From Lichenostomus cassidix (taxonomy: Eukaryota > Chordata > Aves > Passeriformes > Meliphagidae): DNA of 64,000 bases. The stretch spans positions 73,265,663 to 73,329,662 of the forward strand of contig CM039211.1 in NCBI GenBank assembly GCA_008360975.2, written 5' to 3'. Under the pieces are notes generated by a model. That model was not told where the DNA came from, made no database searches, and saw only the letters and a program-made list of their open reading frames with translations. The stretch's first letter is position 1; every line of letters starts with the position of its first letter. The translations under genes and the position numbers were made by a program. Below, one piece after another: positions 11,982 through 23,824 of the stretch.

Positions 11982-14659
11982 AAATTCAGGAGAGAATCGT
12001 GTGTGGTGAGGTTCTGCTGCAGGTTAGTGCAAGGAGAGCATCACCACTGGTCTGGAACCAGGAATGGGCTGGTGGTCTTCAACCAGCTGCAAGCCACTGC
12101 AACAAGGCTCTGGGGGCAAAGCAGGTGTTTTGGGTGGGGTTTTCTGCCTGCCAGCTCAGGTTCCTTGGTGAATTAACCGATCTCTTGCAGGGACCCAGGC
12201 CAGGAGCCCAAGAGATACAAACCAGCTGCACCTGCAGCAAACACCACTGGAGTCAGAAGGTGCAGGGAGATGCTCACCTTTAATTTGGGGAACCTGCAAC
12301 GGATCAACATCACTTTCTCCTTATGGAAGCAGCAGAATTCTGCTTACAAATTAAAAGGCTGCAGCCTGTAAACGATTAGCATACACTTCCCACTGCATAA
12401 GACTATCACGGTCAAAATAACTGTAAACCTCATTTTCAAAGCACAGTCTTACAGAATTATTCTGCCTCAGGCTCCACTGAGTTTGCAGGGCCCTGTATTT
12501 GTTCCTCAGCTGAGACAGTTGCAAGTTAAGCACTGAATGGTGGTGCTGCTGCTACAGGGATTGTGCAGCTAAATAATTCAGTAACCAATTACTGTTTAAC
12601 AATATCCCTCCCCACCATCCCAGCGTCGATCCATCATCCCAGGCCAAGAGAGCCCAGCAGAAACAAGCCAGCGAGAAGCCTCCTTGTGATGTAAACACAT
12701 TGACTTGTGTATAATATACAACTTATTGATCAAAAGACAAGGTATACAGCACATTTTATTGCATGCTAAATGAGGGCTGTAATGAATTGCTGCTTGCCTC
12801 TAGGTCATCTGTTTGATTGCCAACTAAGCAAACTGGTGAGGGCGAAAGGTCCTGCCTTTGGGATGGGTCCTTGGTGAAATGAGCTGCTGACCAAGAGAAA
12901 CAAGAGAAACAGAAAGCAGGACAGTCTGATGTTCATTCTGTGCCCAGACCAGGAAAGCTGGACTTCTCCCTCATCCCCAAAATGTATGAGACACAACTGG
13001 CGTTGATGATTTCACCAATGCCATCGAGGCCACTGTACCCAACCAGCTCTTCAGCAAGGACATCCAGTGGTCCCCAGCTCAGACTCATCCCACTCAGGAC
13101 CTGGTGCTCCCAGCGTGTCACTGTGCCTGGACTGGGATCTGCAAACACAGCTGATCTCACATGTAAAGCCTCACAGACACACAGCACACATGACCAGCTG
13201 CCCTCCTGGCTATCAGACAAGGGCTGAGCCCGTTCTTCTTGGCCAGAGCTCACCCAGCCCTTCTCCACCACCGAGGCTCTGCAGAGAAACACGCCTGGTT
13301 TTTAAAGATATCCCTCCTGCCTGCTTGGTTCCTCCTTTGTGTGGCTTTAAAGCTTTCTTCTGCGCAGCTATAAAAGGGTGTGAGAAAACTTGGAAAGGAA
13401 GCCCTGGGTGGTACAGACAACTGGAACAAGGAGCAATCTGTGCCCGGGGCAGGGGAGGGGGTGGCAGAGCCCACACGGTGCCAGGCTGAATGGCTGCTAG
13501 GGAGGAAATGACACACCACACTATCCTGCTTTTGTCCAGGGGCGAGACCAAAACGCTCCAGAGGAAAAAGAAAAACCAGAAAGGGATTATTCTGCCTTGT
13601 GCTCTCCCTCCCCTTGCCTCCCTGCCACCCCCAGGCAGGCTACAGGTGACTGCCTCTGCATCCTCGCTCCAGTGGACCGTGGGGCATCGTGATCTGAGCA
13701 GCATCTGGTCTGCTTTAGCATTGGGCTTATACTTTCATGCTCCTCAGGTTTCTCCCCGCTTTTTAATTAGGAATCACGGCCACCAGGCCACCCGTTGCTG
13801 GGTCTGGCTGGGCAGCAGAGCCTGGGTGAAGGAACTACACCCCATCCACTGCTCCCACCTGCAGGGGAAATGCTGTGTCCCCCAGCTCTGTCACCTTGCC
13901 CCCAGCCCTGCTTGTGTGCAAGGTGACACCCAGCTGAGGTGCCCACACTGGTGGCCTCCCCAAACCCCATCTCCCAGAGGGCTGTGACTCCAGCAGGGTC
14001 CTGGCTGCACTCTCTGGGAAGACTTAAAAACTTTTTGCCCTCACTTTTCTGAAGTCAAGCTCAAAACTTGGGTGTTTTCCAACCTCCCATTCTCACCTGT
14101 CCTGCTCCTCCATCAGTGGTCCCTCCTTCACAACAGCTGCAGGCTGTGGGATTTCCCCAGAATCCATCACTGGGACAATCCCATCCCCAAGAGCTTGTCT
14201 CCTCCCTCCCCAAAACTGAGGCTTGGCCTAGGGTCAGATCCTTCACCTGCAGCTCATGAACCATCTCCCAAATGCCCAGCCACCCTCTGAAGCACATCCC
14301 ACCATATCACGTTTGGCTTTTTTAATCTCTCTCTTTTTCCTGGTGTTTCGGTGTCTCACCTATTGTGTCTTCCCTTGTAAAAGAGCCAGAACTGACACTT
14401 CAATCCTCAGCCAAAACTCTCTCTGTATCTCTTCAGGACCAACTCTCACTCCTCACTTAAAGCATACTGAAAACAAGCAAGGCACAAATGCCATTTTCGT
14501 ATAAATTAAGAAGCCCACCCTGAAAGGAACCAAAATCTCTATTACACATACTCATATTGATGGTATATCTCATTAAGAACAAAACCCTAGAGGAACCCCA
14601 ACTTAACAACTGTCCACAGACACAAGTTCTCCTCCTGCATCACACGAGCATTTCGAAAG
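11982..14659. other. Long non-coding stretch
   Basis: Moderately GC-rich around 13.0-14.3 kb, which generates several overlapping frames of 90-165 codons on both strands (for example 13213-13704 minus and 13490-13987 plus). None has a domain or persuasive splice context. No repeat recognised. Confidence 0.35.
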
Positions 14660-14820
14660 GTCAATACTAGGAAGAAATTCTGTCCTCTGAGGGTGGTGAG
14701 GCCCTGGCACAGGTTGCCCAGGGAAGCTGTGGCTGCTCCATCCATGGAAGTGTCCAAGGCCAGGCTGGATGGAGCTTGGAGCAACCTGGGATGGTGGAAG
14801 GCATCCCTGCCCATGAGTGT
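14660..14820 (+). mobile_element. CR1 fragment lacking its 3' terminus
   Basis: Collinear with CR1 from 'gaagaaattctgtcctc' through 'gaggccctggcacaggttgc' to 'tccctgcccatgag', then the match stops before the usual final 50-60 bp. The missing terminus implies a later deletion, since CR1 inserts from its 3' end. Confidence 0.9.
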
Positions 14821-15901
14821 CCCTTCACCTTTAGCTGGTACCAATCATCACAGCATCCCTTCAGCCCAGCTCTCACTCTACAGACACCAGGGCTCCTTTG
14901 ATTCCATGAGCTATAAAACCTTCTGTCAACCCCACAGCTGGCTGGGGCACTCAGTGCTGGAAGATGCAAACACCAAAAAAACACAAAATTATCAATTGTA
15001 GCAGAAACATCTAGCTCATGTTTTTCTTTTCCGTGTCAGAGCTTTTTCCTCTTGAAGGAAAACCCTTTTATTCCTCTTTCAAATAACAGTTTTCAAAATT
15101 TAAAGTCAAAATAATAAAAAACAAACCAGCTCTTCACCCTCATCTTTAGTTTAATATTAGCTGGAGCACAGTGGGCCTTGCAAAGCTGGACAGTGAGTTG
15201 GCTGATGAAGATGGTCTGCCTTTTTCCCACTGATTTTTGTAGGGTTAGGGTGCAATCCCACCACTGCCCCCAGCTCCAGCAGAAGAGAGGAAGATGGGCA
15301 GAGAGCAAGCACATGGCTTGGGGATTTTGGTGCCTTGTCAGGTCTGACTGAGCCTCAGTGAGCTACAGCCCTTTTGCAAACAAAAACTAGAGGCAAAAGA
15401 GGGTGAGAAATGGTGCAGGTTTCTCAGCTGACATCTCACCAGCCAGCACAAGGTCACCTTGCCAAGTACACCTCGGTGAGGTACACCCTGAGTAAAGACT
15501 GAAGATCTGCCACTTCTGCATGGCTCCAATCTCAGACAAGAAGGGCTGCAAACCTCCCTCGTGGGGCTCTGCAGTGCTCAGTCTGGATTGAGGAGGATTC
15601 CCTTTTCCTTTTGTCCTCTGTGGAGACTGATCTTGAGCACTTCCAGCGCTAAGAGCAAAACCTGACTGCTGTCCCTCCCGAAAACAGCGTCCAGTGGCAC
15701 AGCCCCTTCCCAAGCCCAGCCATGCTGCAGAGCCACCTACCCCAATCCCTCATCAGCACCCATCCCTCACCATGCAGAAAAACTGCTCCATGCAGATGCA
15801 TGACCTCTTTACATTCCCAATTAATTACTATTGATAACCTATAGGTGTAGCTGGCCAGCCAACCTGCTGTTCCTGCAGCAGAGGCTCCTCTTGCTCAGCT
15901 G
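14821..15901. other. Non-coding stretch
   Basis: No supported gene or repeat. An AT-rich segment lies around 15000-15150. Confidence 0.35.
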
Positions 15902-16177
15902 ATGAAGGACCTGACCAGGATGGGGTTGGACAGCGAGCTCTGCCTCAGGGTAAAGGAGAAGGAGAGCCCATGGGAAGGTGGGGAGAGGATCATCCTGGTG
16001 ATGGAGTCTGAGGAAGACCCACAGCACAAGGTTGAAGTGATGGAGACACCAGAGATGGAGGAGCAGGAGAGGACAACCCCGAGCGTGAAGCACCACAAAG
16101 GGAAGGAAGATTTAGCCCTCTGGGTCATCTCAATCACCTGGGTGTCCCCAGGACATGAGTCACCAGACACTCCTTAG
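15902..16177 (+). other. Unsupported open frame, acidic, 91 codons
   Basis: The plus frame from the ATG at 15902 is 91 codons, and the frame is open upstream to a stop near 15850. The product would be Glu/Lys-rich (MKDLTRMGLDSELCL; then EEDPQHKVEVMETPEMEE). A passable acceptor-like sequence, ctgctgttcctgcag, lies just upstream near 15880. I recognise no family, and the opposite strand is also open. An exon or a pseudogene remnant is possible but not shown. Confidence 0.15.
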
Positions 16178-17007
16178 CCAGCTCAGCCACCCCAGGCACC
16201 ACCAGCCCCGCGGCCTGCGCGGTGTGGGGAGCCCTGGGGAAGCACTGAAAGGAGCCGCCAGCCTCAGGGCACACTGTCTGAACATTTGCATATTGAAAAC
16301 CACATAAAAACACCCCCTAATACCAATAAAAATAGAGTAAGAGCAAAAGAGAAGCAACTGCAAATACACTGGGGGTGCACACCCCGTGCTGAACCGACCA
16401 GGACGGCTGCCAAAGCCTCCAAAGATATTCCCATCCCCAGGAGCTCATGGTGGAGCAGGAGATGAGGCAGAGGGTGTGAGGAAAAGACGTTCAGCAGCAT
16501 CCAGAAAAATGGTCTGTGGGTTGGGGTTTTTTTTCATAAACCACACCTGCACATCATCCACCCATCTGTGCCCCTCCAGACTCATCCACACACACCACTT
16601 GCAAGCTGCTTTGCAACAAGGATCAACTTTGTTAAGAAAAAGTACAGGGCCTGAGGCAAAATTAGCTTTTTGTCTCCCAAACAGGCAATTATCTCTTGCA
16701 CAACTATGCAAGTCTAAAACACAGGAGAGGCAGTATTAAGCTTTACTAAAATGGTGCCTTTAAAGTATAAATTGTTGCAACATGTGAAAGTAACATGGGG
16801 GATTTGCAGTTATGGAAAACTTGGAGCACTTTTTATTTTATAGTTTTCAGGCATACTAGGCTCCCAATCGAGGTGACCCAAAAAAAAAATATCACAACTT
16901 AGAGCTGTGCTACATACAGCACCCCATTTTTAGATTATTTCAGAGGAGGTAAAACGATCTGCTTCTCTGTTCCTCCTGAAGATCCACAGATATATTCCTT
17001 TCAGCAT
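16178..17007. other. Non-coding stretch
   Basis: Contains an octamer ATTTGCAT at about 16284-16291 and a short A-run near 16880. Otherwise nothing is supported. Confidence 0.35.
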
Positions 17008-17302
17008 TTAAAGGGAGCTTATAAAAAAGATGGAAAGGGACTTTTTACATGGGCATGTAGTAATAGGACAAGAGAGAAATGTTTTAAACTGAGGGTAAAG
17101 TCAGATTAGATGTTATAAAGAAATAATTCCTGGCTGTGAGGGTGGGCAGGCCCTGGCACAGGGTGCCCAGAGAAGCTGTGGCTACCCCTGGATCCCTGGA
17201 GTGTCCAAGGCTGGGATGGACAGGGCTTGGAGCAACCTGGGATAGTGGAAGGTGTCCTGGATGAGCTTTAAGAACCCTTCCAACCCAAACCATTCCATAA
17301 AG
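17008..17302 (+). mobile_element. CR1 3' end
   Basis: Plus-oriented copy from 'gggactttttacatgggcat' through 'gttttaaactgagggt' and 'ggccctggcacagggtgcc' to 'cccttccaacccaaaccatt'. The segment before the tail has lost about 40 bp relative to sister copies: 'gaaggtgtcc' joins directly to 'tggatgagctttaag'. Confidence 0.92.
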
Positions 17303-17789
17303 GACACTTAAAAAGGCATCAAAACAACACAGACCATGTTGCAGGAGTCTGTATATATATGTAGAGACAAATCTGCTTCAATGGGATACTCAAGTTGCAT
17401 CGACAAAAAATTAAGTTAACATTCTCTTTTTCATATTTTGAAAAGGAATCCTAAAATGGGTCATTTCTAACCTGACAATATTAATTTACAAGTTGACGTT
17501 TGTTTAGTGAAGCCTGTCAGTGCTGGGTCACTTTTAACTTAAAACCTTTACATGGGAAATTAATGCATCACCATATTAATTACATGTTATGAAAGGACTC
17601 ATTTTACAGCCTTATAGTTTAAAACAGCTAAAAGAAACCCTGCTGCTTGTGTCCTGCTTACAATTCACATGGCAGCTCTGTGCTTCTCAACAGGCTGACC
17701 AAGAAGTGTTTATCTTCTTGTGGGGAAAACAACAACTGCATATCAGACATTAATTTAATTAATCCAGTGCACCAGCTTTGTACCAACCA
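17303..17789. other. AT-rich non-coding stretch
   Basis: Low-GC DNA without gene, RNA or repeat signal. Confidence 0.4.
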
Positions 17790-17870
17790 TGGAAGCACAG
17801 AATAAATACCCTGAGCTGGAAAGACCCACCAGGATCATCAAAGCCCAACTCCTGGTCTCACAAATACCTG
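17790..17870 (-). mobile_element. CR1 3' tip, old
   Basis: About 80 bp resembling the reverse-complement tip of an old CR1 subfamily (gctggaaagacccaccagga, then tcatcaaagcccaactcc). Short and diverged, so only moderately supported. Confidence 0.5.
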
Positions 17871-18774
17871 GTACCTTTGGGTTGAAGAGAAGATCAAGGT
17901 CCCCAATATGAAATTCCAGCCCCAAAAAGAAACTCTAAGATGGAAACAACCAAAAACAAAGACAGTTGCCAAAGGCCAGGCTGACTAGTGAAGGCACTAC
18001 CCAAGCAACCTCAGTGACTACCAACAGTTAGGTTTCTTTTGGCCCATTTAATTCATAATCAAGATGCTTAAAAGAGACAATGAATACCCCAAATATGTTC
18101 TCTCACATCTTCTGGACTCCAGCCTCCAGCTCCCTGAGGAGCTGGCAGAGGTCACCACGCTCCTGCCCACCCTCTTCTCAGCCTCACTTTGATCACATGT
18201 TCACCACAGAGCAAGGCAACCTAAAAACAAAAGCCCCAAAGGGATTTGTATTTCAAACTTGCCAATGGCTTCCTACTTGTGCCCCTGTGCCAAGGCACAA
18301 CGTGCTCCACACACGGGCTCATCTTTGTGGCAGTCATGGAGCTCATCTCCTGCCAGTGAGCTGCATTTGCTAATGCTGATTTGGTTATTGCCATCAGACT
18401 CCATCAAGCATGCAAATCTTCAGGTCTTACGCTAGACAACGCCTGGAGGAAGGAGAAGGCCAGAGCAAATAAATTAAAATGGGATTCCTTTATTAAAATG
18501 AAAAAGAAAAAATAAAATTTTTTCAAAAAATGGCAAGAAGTAAACTTTTCTCCTCCCTCCCCACCTCCTTCTCCTCTGATGCATGTTCTTAAACATGATG
18601 CAATGAAAAGCTCATGTCACCAGGAACAGAGACCAAGAGGTCCCACAGAACAAAGGCCACCTTGCAGACTCGTAGATGCTGTACCCACGAGACAGAAGAC
18701 CTGCAAGAAGCAGCAACAGCAGGTTGGGAGGCTCCAGTTTTCTCAGCAAATCAGTAACTCATAAGGCTACTTGG
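17871..18774. other. Non-coding stretch
   Basis: An A-rich block occurs at about 18475-18530. A 97-codon plus frame at 18080-18373 has no recognisable feature. Confidence 0.35.
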
Positions 18775-19345
18775 GACTTGGCAGCAGGTCAAGGGAGAAA
18801 ACTGTGCCCCTTCTACTTTGCTCAGGTAAAACCTCACCTGGAGAGCTCCCAGCTCTGGGGTACCCAACAGCAGACGGACATGGAGCTGCTGCAGTGAGTC
18901 CAGAGGAGGCACACAGATGCTGCCAGGGCTGGAGCAACTCTGCTCTGGAGCCAGGCTGGGAGAGCTGGGGGTGTTCAGCTGGACAAGAGAAGCTCCAGGG
19001 AGAGCTCAGAGCTCCTGCCAGGGCCTAAAGGGGCTCCAGGAGAGCTGCAGAGGGACTGGGGACAAGGCATGGAGGGACAGGACACAGGGAATGGCTTCCC
19101 AGTGCCAGAGGGCAGGGAGAGATGGGATCTTGGGAAGGAATTCCTGTCTGTGAGGGTGGTGAGGCCCTGGCACAGGGTGCCCAGAGAAGCTGTGGCTGTT
19201 CCTGGATCCCTGGCAGTGTCCAAGGCCAGGCTGGACAGGGCTTGGAGCAGCCTGGGATAGTGGAAGTTGTCCCTGCCCATGGCAGGGGGTGGAATGAGAT
19301 GAGTTTTAAGGTCTCTTCCAGCCCAAACAATCCTACGACTTTCTA
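18775..19345 (+). mobile_element. CR1, 570 bp, young (copy A)
   Basis: Plus-oriented copy from the 'gcagcaggtcaaggga' region of ORF2 to the 3' end ('cccaaacaatcctacgactt'). 18916-19128 is the 213-bp block also found at 22011 and 34804. It is also the closest relative of the minus copy at 54249-54557, sharing the variant 'gggatcttggg'. Frames across it are dead ORF2 remnants. Confidence 0.95.
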
Positions 19346-20142
19346 GAGCACAGTGCACCCCACAACCCAAAAGAGCCCATGTCTCTTGGTTGGCAGAGAC
19401 AACAACTTTCAGATAAGCCACAGAGCTGCCAGTTTTACCCACTGAAAGACATAAATAAAATGTCCACATCATGTTCATAGGGGTGTCCGATAATTTCAAA
19501 TAGGGTTCATGCTATTTGTGGACCTGAATTTTCCCTGCAGGGGAAGTAGAAGTAATTTTGCATTTCAGGTCCTGAACCATAGTGCAGCTTTGTTATTAAA
19601 CAGTTGACACTACCCTGAAGCCTGGGAGCAGCATTTTATGTGCATGTGAGAGTTTACAGAGCATTTGTGTGTCATTTCTGATGAATGGCACCGCATAAAT
19701 GTTAGATCTTCAACCCATTGCTCTTGCAAATACTATTTCTTCTGTTATTTATTTGTATTGCTGTAATTCATTCAGGTGCCAACCATGACTGAGGCCGTGC
19801 CATCAATACACAGCCTGACAGCAGCAGCAGGAGACAACAGCAGCTCTAGAGATCACACAGGAGAACAGGAAGCATCTTGGCTGGTGCTGGTGGGGAACGG
19901 ACATCCAGCCAGAAGATGTCCTCAAATCTCAAGGAAAACCCCAGTAAAGCAAACAGAAGAACTCTGATGCACAGCCCATCTATCTAAGTGTCTAAGCAGA
20001 AGAGGACCACAGAAGCCCCATCTCTAGGATGGCATGGAGTCTCAGACAGACCTTTCAAATGCAAGTGTGTGTGCCACCAAACACCTAGACCACAGCAAGA
20101 GGAACTCAAGGCCAGCAGCTCATGTCTCTGCAAAGCCAATCC
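19346..20142. other. Non-coding stretch
   Basis: No supported gene, RNA or repeat. Confidence 0.4.
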
Positions 20143-20415
20143 CAGATCACAGAATCATTTAGGTTGGAAAAGCTCTCTAAAATTGAGTCCAACCATTCCA
20201 CCAGCACTGCCAAGCCCACCACTAACCCATTTCCCCAGGTGCCACATCCACATGGCTTCTAAATCCCCCCAGGGATGGGGACTCCTGCACTTCCCTGGGC
20301 AGCTGTGCCAGCATTTGCAACACTTCCCAGGAAGAAATTCTCACTAATATCCAATCTAAACTTGCCCTGGTGCAACTTGAGGCCATTTCATTTTGTCTCT
20401 GTGATTTGTCCTAGC
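20143..20415 (-). mobile_element. CR1 3' end, old subfamily
   Basis: Reverse-complement CR1 of the older type: 'tcacagaatcatttaggttg', 'gagtccaaccattccacc', 'ttctaaatccccccaggg' and 'aatatccaatctaaacttgc'. 5'-truncated near 20415. Confidence 0.9.
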
Positions 20416-21489
20416 TGTGACAGCCTCCCTAGCTGCCGTGGAGACCTGCTTCCCTGCAGAAACAATAAGCACATGCCCTAGTGCTGGTTTGTATGGACCA
20501 GCAGGATGAGATGCTATCAGCCTGCACCTCTCCTCTGCTCCAGAAGTGCCCTGAGGCAGCATCCAAACCCTGCTGCTGGGGAGCAATGCAGCAGCTGGAT
20601 TGGCAAAATCCCAGCTCTGGTCTGGCAAGGTGTGGCCCTGCACTCTCCCTGATGAAGCCAACAAGATGTCCATAAGTGGGCTAACGTGGTCCACCAGCAC
20701 CTCTGGGGATGGAGCTAACTCACGCCAGGCACTGTGTCACCTCTGCTGCCCGTGCCAGATGTTCATCCCATGAAGCACCTGCATGTGGACATCACCAAGC
20801 TGCTGCCACCCCGAGCCACATCTGAAAAAATGTCACCAGGGTGGGCAGAACCTCCTAGCCATGAAGGTCTGCCAACATCCCAGACCGACTCCCTGGGAAC
20901 TGTACCACGGTCTGCAACAGTGGCAGAACTGTCACCCGGTTGTCCTTGTCACCTGGACAGACAGTGCCACCACACCCTTTTAATTCTTCCTTCTGAGCCC
21001 TGCTCTTGCAGCAACTCCCTTTGGTCCTGCAGAACTGCTGGAGAGGGAGCCAGCAGCCTGACAAGCACCACCACTCACCACCCACTTGCTCCTTTGCTCC
21101 TCAAAAAAACCCCATGAAACATTTTTAGGATCAACCAGCTTAGCTAAACAAGCCAAAGCACCTCTTCCCAACGACAATAATGGAGAACTAAGGTATCATC
21201 AAATAAATGAAACAGATTAGTGAGAAGAGTGACTGTTGTTTCTTTGAGCTGGTCATGGCCAGATAAAAGGCAAAGCAAGACCCGGATCCCTTTATCCCTT
21301 TTCATAGGAGTGCTGTAAAATGAGTGGAACAGACTCAGCAGAGCTGAAAATACAGGGCAGGACAGACTTTTCCCTCCAAACACACCTGAAACTTCTTTCT
21401 CCGCCCTTCTTTTTCTCTTCCACATCCCCTCTGGAAAAGCCAAACTTCATTCATTACAGAACCAAACTATTTCCCTTTTTATTCTAATA
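20416..21489. other. Non-coding stretch
   Basis: Frames on both strands around 20734-21117 lack domains. Nothing else is supported. Confidence 0.35.
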
Positions 21490-21600
21490 TTTCCTTTTTT
21501 TTTTTTTTTAACAGGCGACCATCTGGGAGTGGAGGAGTAGAAAGGAAGCCCTGGAGCTTTTCAGACACAATAAATAAATTATAAAAAAAAAAAAAGAAGT
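21490..21600 (+). other. Exon-like segment: T15 tract, AG acceptor, AATAAA, A13
   Basis: A T15 run (21495-21509) is followed by aacag, an acceptable 3' splice site. About 55 bp later comes AATAAA (21569-21574) and then A13 (21583-21595). The layout mimics either a tiny terminal exon or the poly(A) end of a retrocopy. Simple AT-richness explains it equally well, and no coding content is present. Confidence 0.15.
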
Positions 21601-21901
21601 ATGATTAAAACCAAAAAGCATAAACAAACAAACCATGTTACCCAGAATAATGACTTCGGGGAAAAGAGCCAAAAAAATTGTATAAGCTTCTGGAGCGTGG
21701 CAAGAGAAGAGAACAGAAAGTCCTCACTGCTGAGGAGAATGTGCCACTGCAATGGGACAGGGGCTGGGACTACAGGGATGCCCTGGGCAAGCCAGGAAGG
21801 AAGAGGGCTTCACATAGACTTAGATGCCCAAATTTGGCTGCAGGCACCTGATTCTGGAAACAGCAAAGCTTTGGTCTAGGCACTCTCAGACTTACCAGTA
21901 C

Positions 21902-22362
21902 GGTGTGATTGCATCTGCTCTTCTCTAGTGAGGCCCTACCTGGAGTCAAGCTCGAGAATCCTCAGAAAAAAGATATGGAGCTGCTGGAGCCAGGCCAGAG
22001 GAGCCACAGAGATGCTGCCAGGGCTGGAGCAACTCTGCTCTGGAGCCAGGCTGGGAGAGCTGGGGGTGTTCAGCTGGACAAGAGAAGCTCCAGGGAGAGC
22101 TCAGAGCTCCTGCCAGGGCCTAAAGGGGCTCCAGGAGAGCTGCAGAGGGACTGGGGACAAGGCATGGAGGGACAGGACACAGGGAATGGCTTCCCAGTGC
22201 CAGAGGGCAGGGAGAGATGGGATATTGGGAAGGAATTCCTGGCTGTGAGGGTGGGGAGGCCCTGGCACAGGGTGCCCAGAGAAGCTGTGGCTGCCCCTGC
22301 AGTGTCCAAGGCCAGGTTAGACAGGGCTTGGAGCAACCTGGTCGAGCTGAAGATGTCCCTGC
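21902..22362 (+). mobile_element. CR1 fragment (copy B), 3' end missing
   Basis: Plus-oriented, from 'ctctagtgaggccctacctg' to 'gaagatgtccctgctcatga'. 22011-22223 is the shared 213-bp block. The last part ('cctggtcgagctgaagatg') differs from copies A and C, and the terminal 60-70 bp, including the octamer tail, are absent. At 22362 it abuts an internal CR1 segment in the opposite orientation. Confidence 0.95.
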
Positions 22363-22487
22363 TCATGAGGTTCCCTTGGGCCCACTTCTCGAGCTTGTCC
22401 AGGTCCCTCTGGATGGCATCCCATCACTCAGGCATGTCAACTGCACTCAGCTCAGTGTCATCTGCAAATACAAACCCCTCTGAGCTA
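22363..22487 (-). mobile_element. CR1 internal ORF2 fragment
   Basis: On the minus strand this is CR1 reverse-transcriptase sequence. Reading leftward it includes tttgcagatgacactgag, which encodes the RT catalytic box FADD followed by TE. Then follow 'gatgccatccagagggac' and 'ctcgagaagtgggccc'. It lacks its own 3' end and joins the plus-oriented copy at 22362. An in-frame TGA shortly after the FADD box shows it is dead. Confidence 0.88.
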
Positions 22488-22495
22488 TTCTTGTT

Positions 22496-22600
22496 CTACA
22501 GCTTCATCATTTTCAGCAGCAGCATGCCATATTCTGCAGGGATGACAAACTGGGGGCACACAGGGTGGATGGCATTACCCAGAACAAATCTGATTTCTTT
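22496..22600 (-). CDS. Candidate terminal coding exon, unrecognised (partial)
   Basis: On the minus strand a strong acceptor (pyrimidine-rich tract ending ctctgtttttcag, AG at 22601-22602) is followed by 34 sense codons in phase 0 and a TAG at 22496-22498. The peptide begins KEIRFVLGNAIHPV and ends GMLLLKMMKL. Its even mix of hydrophobic and charged residues looks more protein-like than neighbouring frames. I do not recognise the family. The frame stays open upstream through the acceptor to a Met at 22690, so the exon start rests only on the splice site. The stop lies about 10 bp from the CR1 fragment. It could be the last exon of a minus-strand gene starting in the 25-26 kb CpG island, part of an unknown repeat, or chance. 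Confidence 0.22.
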   Translation of the reverse strand, partial: KEIRFVLGNAIHPVCPQFVIPAEYGMLLLKMMKL

Positions 22601-23824
22601 CTGAAAAACAGAGAGCACAGAGGGATGCACCGATTGCTCCTGTCCTGGCAGAGAAGCATTTTGGGGCAGGGGGGGATGTTTTGCACTCAAGGGTCTCCAC
22701 CCTGATGCAGTGCTTTAAAAGTAACAGGGTGCCACATGAAAGCTGTGGTGAGGAGGAGAGGGACAGCAGCATTGAGTCAGGGCTAGCAGAAAAGGGGCCA
22801 GCACAGGCAGCCACGATCCTGAGATACTGACACTGCAGCAGAGAAGATAAATGACTGGCCCAAGGCCACGCAGCGAGGCAGTGTCCCCTCTACATGACTT
22901 TCAATCCCTGCTCCAGCACAGGGCTGCTGAGGGATCCTTCAACAAAATGTTATACTGGCTTCGAAATCACGAGATTTATTTTACACCTGAACACGCTCAC
23001 ACATATAAATGTACTTTTTTCCTGCCTCTTTCTCTTGCCTCTACTCAGAAGCACATCTCAAAACCTCCCTGAATAACCAGAAAAAGTAAAAACTTTGATT
23101 TCCCTGCTAGAGGAGAACTCATAGGGGTTAACTTGACTCCAGGAGCTGGGGCTTCACAATGAAGCAGGATGCTGCCAACAGTCCCACCTGGCAAATCAGT
23201 GGCTGTATTTACAATTGCACGCCCGGAGACTCTGCAAATATTTCCTAGAAGCTATAAACCCCATCCCAACCATTGCAACGGGAGAGGGGATAAATTAGCT
23301 GAAGCCTGTCACTTGGTTGAAGTCACGCTGGAGGAGATCCATCCAGGTAATCCATCTTTCTGCTGTGTTATACAATGACACAGTAATGGCCAGCCCAGAG
23401 GGATTTCCTTCAGGAAAACTCAACTGTTACTAAAATGGTAAGTTAATACCAAGCAAGAACTCAGCTGTCACTAGACCGAAGGATAGGCATGACAGGGAAT
23501 AATATATTACAATCCCCATTCAAATATTTTTATTTACAAGAGCAGGAATAAATAGACCTATCTGCAGGCTGCAAAGAGAGGAGACTGGGATAAAAGGGAA
23601 AAGGAAAAAAAAGAAGACCTGCACACATCGATTCCATCTTTACCATTTTTCCTAATAAATAGCCTGGCACAGCTGTGCTGATGGGTAGCTGGGGTGGAGG
23701 AGGAGGGCACGCTGCCCAGCTCTCACAGGGACACGGGACACAAATCTGAGCTCAGGCTCTGCCCTTTTGTGTTGATTAAAAAAAAAAAAACCTAAGAAGA
23801 AAGGAAGAAAGCAAGAAAAGTTAT
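22601..23824. other. Non-coding stretch
   Basis: No supported gene or repeat. A12 lies near 23779. Confidence 0.35.

Noticed and set aside
21909..22604. 231-codon plus open frame
   Set aside because: It is read through the plus CR1 copy and on through the opposed CR1 piece; it is not ORF2 in a consistent frame.
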